Positions 41,031 to 42,538 of a DNA stretch of 42,538 bases are shown piece after piece. The position numbers were made by a program, and so were the translations under genes. Source of the DNA: Labilithrix sp. (GTDB lineage Bacteria; Myxococcota; Polyangia; Polyangiales; Polyangiaceae); NCBI GenBank assembly GCA_028287035.1, contig JAQBQL010000098.1, forward strand, positions 1-42,538. The letters run 5' to 3'. Positions within the stretch are counted from its first letter, which is position 1. Every line of letters starts with the position of its first letter. A model generated the notes under the pieces. The model worked only from the letters and a program-made list of their open reading frames with translations. It was not told the DNA's origin and did not search any database.

Positions 41031-41036
41031 AAGCTA
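41031..41036 (-). promoter_or_regulatory. -10-like hexamer TAGCTT for the 41022 gene
   Basis: TAGCTT lies 8 bases before ATG 41022, inside the 30-base gap after the upstream lipoprotein gene. Confidence 0.45.
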
Positions 41037-41052
41037 GCGGATTCCGTGCAGT

Positions 41053-41817
41053 TCAGAAGGCCTTGTAGCAGTCGTTGTCGTTGCTCGTGCAGTCCGACTG
41101 GAGGACGCAGGTGGAGAAGGCGTCGCGCTTGTCGGTCGTCGTCGCCGAGCACTTCGCGCGGCAGCCCGCGTGGTCGGCGGCGTTGATGCAGCTCTGCGCC
41201 TGGAGCTGATCGCACGCGACCTGACAGGCGCCGACGGAGGTGGTCTCGCCGCCCGAGCTGCCGCCCGAGCTGCCGCCGCCGGAGCTGCCGCCGCCGCCGC
41301 ACGTCTTCTCGAGCGAGTCGCACGCGGTGTTGTTGATGCAGTCGATCTGGTACTGGTACGCGTCGCTCGCGCAGGCGCTCTGGCAGGCGGCGTTGTCACT
41401 GAGCTTGATCAGGCTGCAGTCGACGAGCTTCTGGCAGGCCGTCCCGCAGGACGACTGGCTCGCCCCGGTGCCCTTGGGCGCCTCGCCGTTCGACGGCTTG
41501 GGCGTGATGTTCGTGCGACACGCCGGATCGCACACCGACGTCTGCGCGCAGTTCGTGAACACCTCGATGGCGGCGGCGGAGGCGGTCCCGCAGTCACTGT
41601 AACAAGCGGCCTGTTCGTCGGCGGTGTTGCAGCCGAAGAACTTCATCTTGTTGCACGCCTCCTTGCAGGCATCGACCTGCGGGCCGCTGGCGCCACCGGT
41701 GCTCGGGGACGCGCCGGAGCTGCCGGAGGACGAGCCGTCCGCGCCGTTGACCGTCGTGCTGCAGGCAATGGAAAGCGAAGCCGCGGCGACGAGCACCGCG
41801 ATGGAACGAGCGAACAT
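41053..41817 (-). CDS. Cys-rich lipoprotein with three eight-Cys modules
   Basis: 254 residues from ATG 41817, with AAAGGA 8 bases upstream (41826-41831); starts further upstream give a basic, non-signal N terminus. The signal peptide MFARSIAVLVAAASLSIAC has a clear lipobox. A Gly/Ser linker leads to module one (from CKEACNKMKFFGC), a second linker, module two (from CGTACQKLVDC), a Gly/Ser hinge of repeated SSGG units, and module three (from CQVACDQLQAQSC to DNDC). Module spacing is C-x3-C-x5-7-C-x8-10-C-x3-C-x10-13-C-x5-C-x3-6-C. It resembles no family I can name. It is upstream of the two-module paralogue. Confidence 0.78.
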   Translation of the reverse strand: MFARSIAVLVAAASLSIACSTTVNGADGSSSGSSGASPSTGGASGPQVDACKEACNKMKFFGCNTADEQAACYSDCGTASAAAIEVFTNCAQTSVCDPACRTNITPKPSNGEAPKGTGASQSSCGTACQKLVDCSLIKLSDNAACQSACASDAYQYQIDCINNTACDSLEKTCGGGGSSGGGSSGGSSGGETTSVGACQVACDQLQAQSCINAADHAGCRAKCSATTTDKRDAFSTCVLQSDCTSNDNDCYKAF

Positions 41818-41931
41818 GATGCGTTTCCTTTCCAGCGGGAGGGATGTCGCCGCCGTCTCCCCTCGTTTGGGACGGGCGGATCGTTCCGTCACCGAAAAGT
41901 GGAGTGACCCGAAAGACGCGAAGCCGTCCGC

Positions 41932-42538
41932 TCAGCGGGGCGCGACGGCGGCGTCGACGACGGCGCCGAAGACGCTGTTCGGGTACGCAGCGCGGAAGCG
42001 CGCGGCCCGGGCCAGGGCCTCGTCGCGGCGGCCGGCGCGAGCCAGCGCGTCGATGGCGAGCGCCTCGCGCTCCTCCGAGAGACGGCCCTTCGGAAAGCGG
42101 ACGGCGTGCGCGTCGAGCGCATCGAGAGCGTCCTTGCTCTGGCCGCGGCCGAGGGCGGCGCGTGCGCGATCGACGAGGGCGCGCTCCGCGGCGAGGTCGC
42201 CGTCGCTTCCGGAGACGGTCGCCGCGGTCGGCGCGCTCGGCGAGCTGCCGGCGCTCGTGGTCGTCGCAGGCGCGGCAGGAAGAGGACGGCCGACGACGGG
42301 GGCGGCCATCGTCGCCTCCGGAAGCGCCGACGCGGCGACGGACGGGAGCTCGGGGCGCGGAGACGCCGGCGACTCCCCGCCGATCGCCAGAGCACTCGGC
42401 GCCGCACCGCTGCTCACGGAGGGTGCGGTTGCCGCGGGACGCGCCGGCTGCGAGGGCACCGCCGCCGCGTGGATCGCCGCGCCGGTCGCCCCACCCGCCA
42501 CGAACGCCGCGGCGACCACCGCGACGATCTTCGCCGTG
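41932..42538 (-). CDS. Membrane-anchored protein with C-terminal helical repeats (5' end outside window)
   Basis: The frame is open to the window edge; at least 200 residues are visible and the start lies outside. A hydrophobic segment (AKIVAVVAAAFVAGGATGAA) is followed by a Pro/Ala/Ser-rich linker of about 100 residues and a C-terminal TPR-like helical pair set (RALVDRARAALGRGQSKDAL, then DEALARAARFRAAYPNSVFG). GTG 42517-42519 would cut the membrane helix, so the real start is upstream. This layout is common in myxobacterial proteins encoded next to ECF sigma factors, but the neighbour is not visible. It may be a periplasmic partner of such a factor, by inference only. Confidence 0.65.
   Translation of the reverse strand, partial: TAKIVAVVAAAFVAGGATGAAIHAAAVPSQPARPAATAPSVSSGAAPSALAIGGESPASPRPELPSVAASALPEATMAAPVVGRPLPAAPATTTSAGSSPSAPTAATVSGSDGDLAAERALVDRARAALGRGQSKDALDALDAHAVRFPKGRLSEEREALAIDALARAGRRDEALARAARFRAAYPNSVFGAVVDAAVAPR

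Noticed and set aside
41170..41907. Plus-strand frame of 245 codons over the three-module lipoprotein gene
   Set aside because: Its translation is the Ala/Gly/Arg-rich mirror of the Cys/Ser-rich minus-strand gene, which has a clear signal peptide and ordered Cys.
1..42538. CRISPR, tRNA, rRNA, insertion sequence or prophage features
   Set aside because: No regularly spaced repeats, cloverleaf-like sequences, transposase or phage motifs were seen on either strand by reading. No software scan was run.

Overview
The window looks like chromosomal DNA of a high-GC myxobacterium (Myxococcota, probably the Polyangiales side). Supporting signs are very high GC with strong third-position bias, Ser/Thr kinases and DUF4388 response regulators, many Cys-rich and Ser/Gly-linker lipoproteins, and frequent GTG and TTG starts. 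I see no rRNA, tRNA, CRISPR array, insertion sequence or phage gene. Coding density is near complete, and no gap reaches 300 bases.

Region 1 (1-8100) is signalling and housekeeping. On the minus strand a small lipoprotein overlaps a zinc-ribbon Ser/Thr kinase, followed by a receiver-DUF4388 protein that runs off the window. Next come a TPR protein, an SPFH protein with C-terminal zinc ribbons, a helical-repeat protein of unknown role and a coupled PHB-depolymerase-like esterase lipoprotein.

Region 2 (about 8.2-39.9 kb) is a cell-surface glycan locus. It is bracketed by two paralogous lipoproteins (8245-10134 and 37892-39931), each with a glycoside-hydrolase-like barrel and C-terminal LGFP repeats. 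Between them lie an NDP-sugar-type SDR enzyme, two SAM methyltransferases, a Wzx-like flippase, a GT9 heptosyltransferase-like enzyme, ADP-heptose synthesis genes and nine polytopic GT-C-like membrane proteins, one of them AftB/ZomB-like. A sugar dehydrogenase fused to a diheme cytochrome and a membrane-anchored lectin-like protein are also present. The heptose genes are rearranged: the isomerase GmhA is fused to the adenylyltransferase half of HldE, GmhB follows, and the HldE kinase half stands alone. The simplest reading is a pathway that makes ADP-heptose, transfers it with the GT9 enzyme, flips lipid-linked intermediates and elaborates the glycan on the periplasmic face with polyprenyl-phosphate-sugar-dependent GT-C enzymes. 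The flanking lipoproteins may bind or trim the product. This role is inferred.

Region 3 (40.1-42.5 kb) has a small Cys-containing protein, two lipoproteins built from the same eight-Cys module, and the 3' part of a membrane-anchored helical-repeat protein.

A recurring signal is a TANNNT hexamer, usually TAGNNT, 6-11 bases before the start codon of most genes that begin a transcription unit. This suggests leaderless or very short-leader mRNAs. It also revises several start codons, and one symmetric copy (32451-32460) seems to serve two divergent genes.
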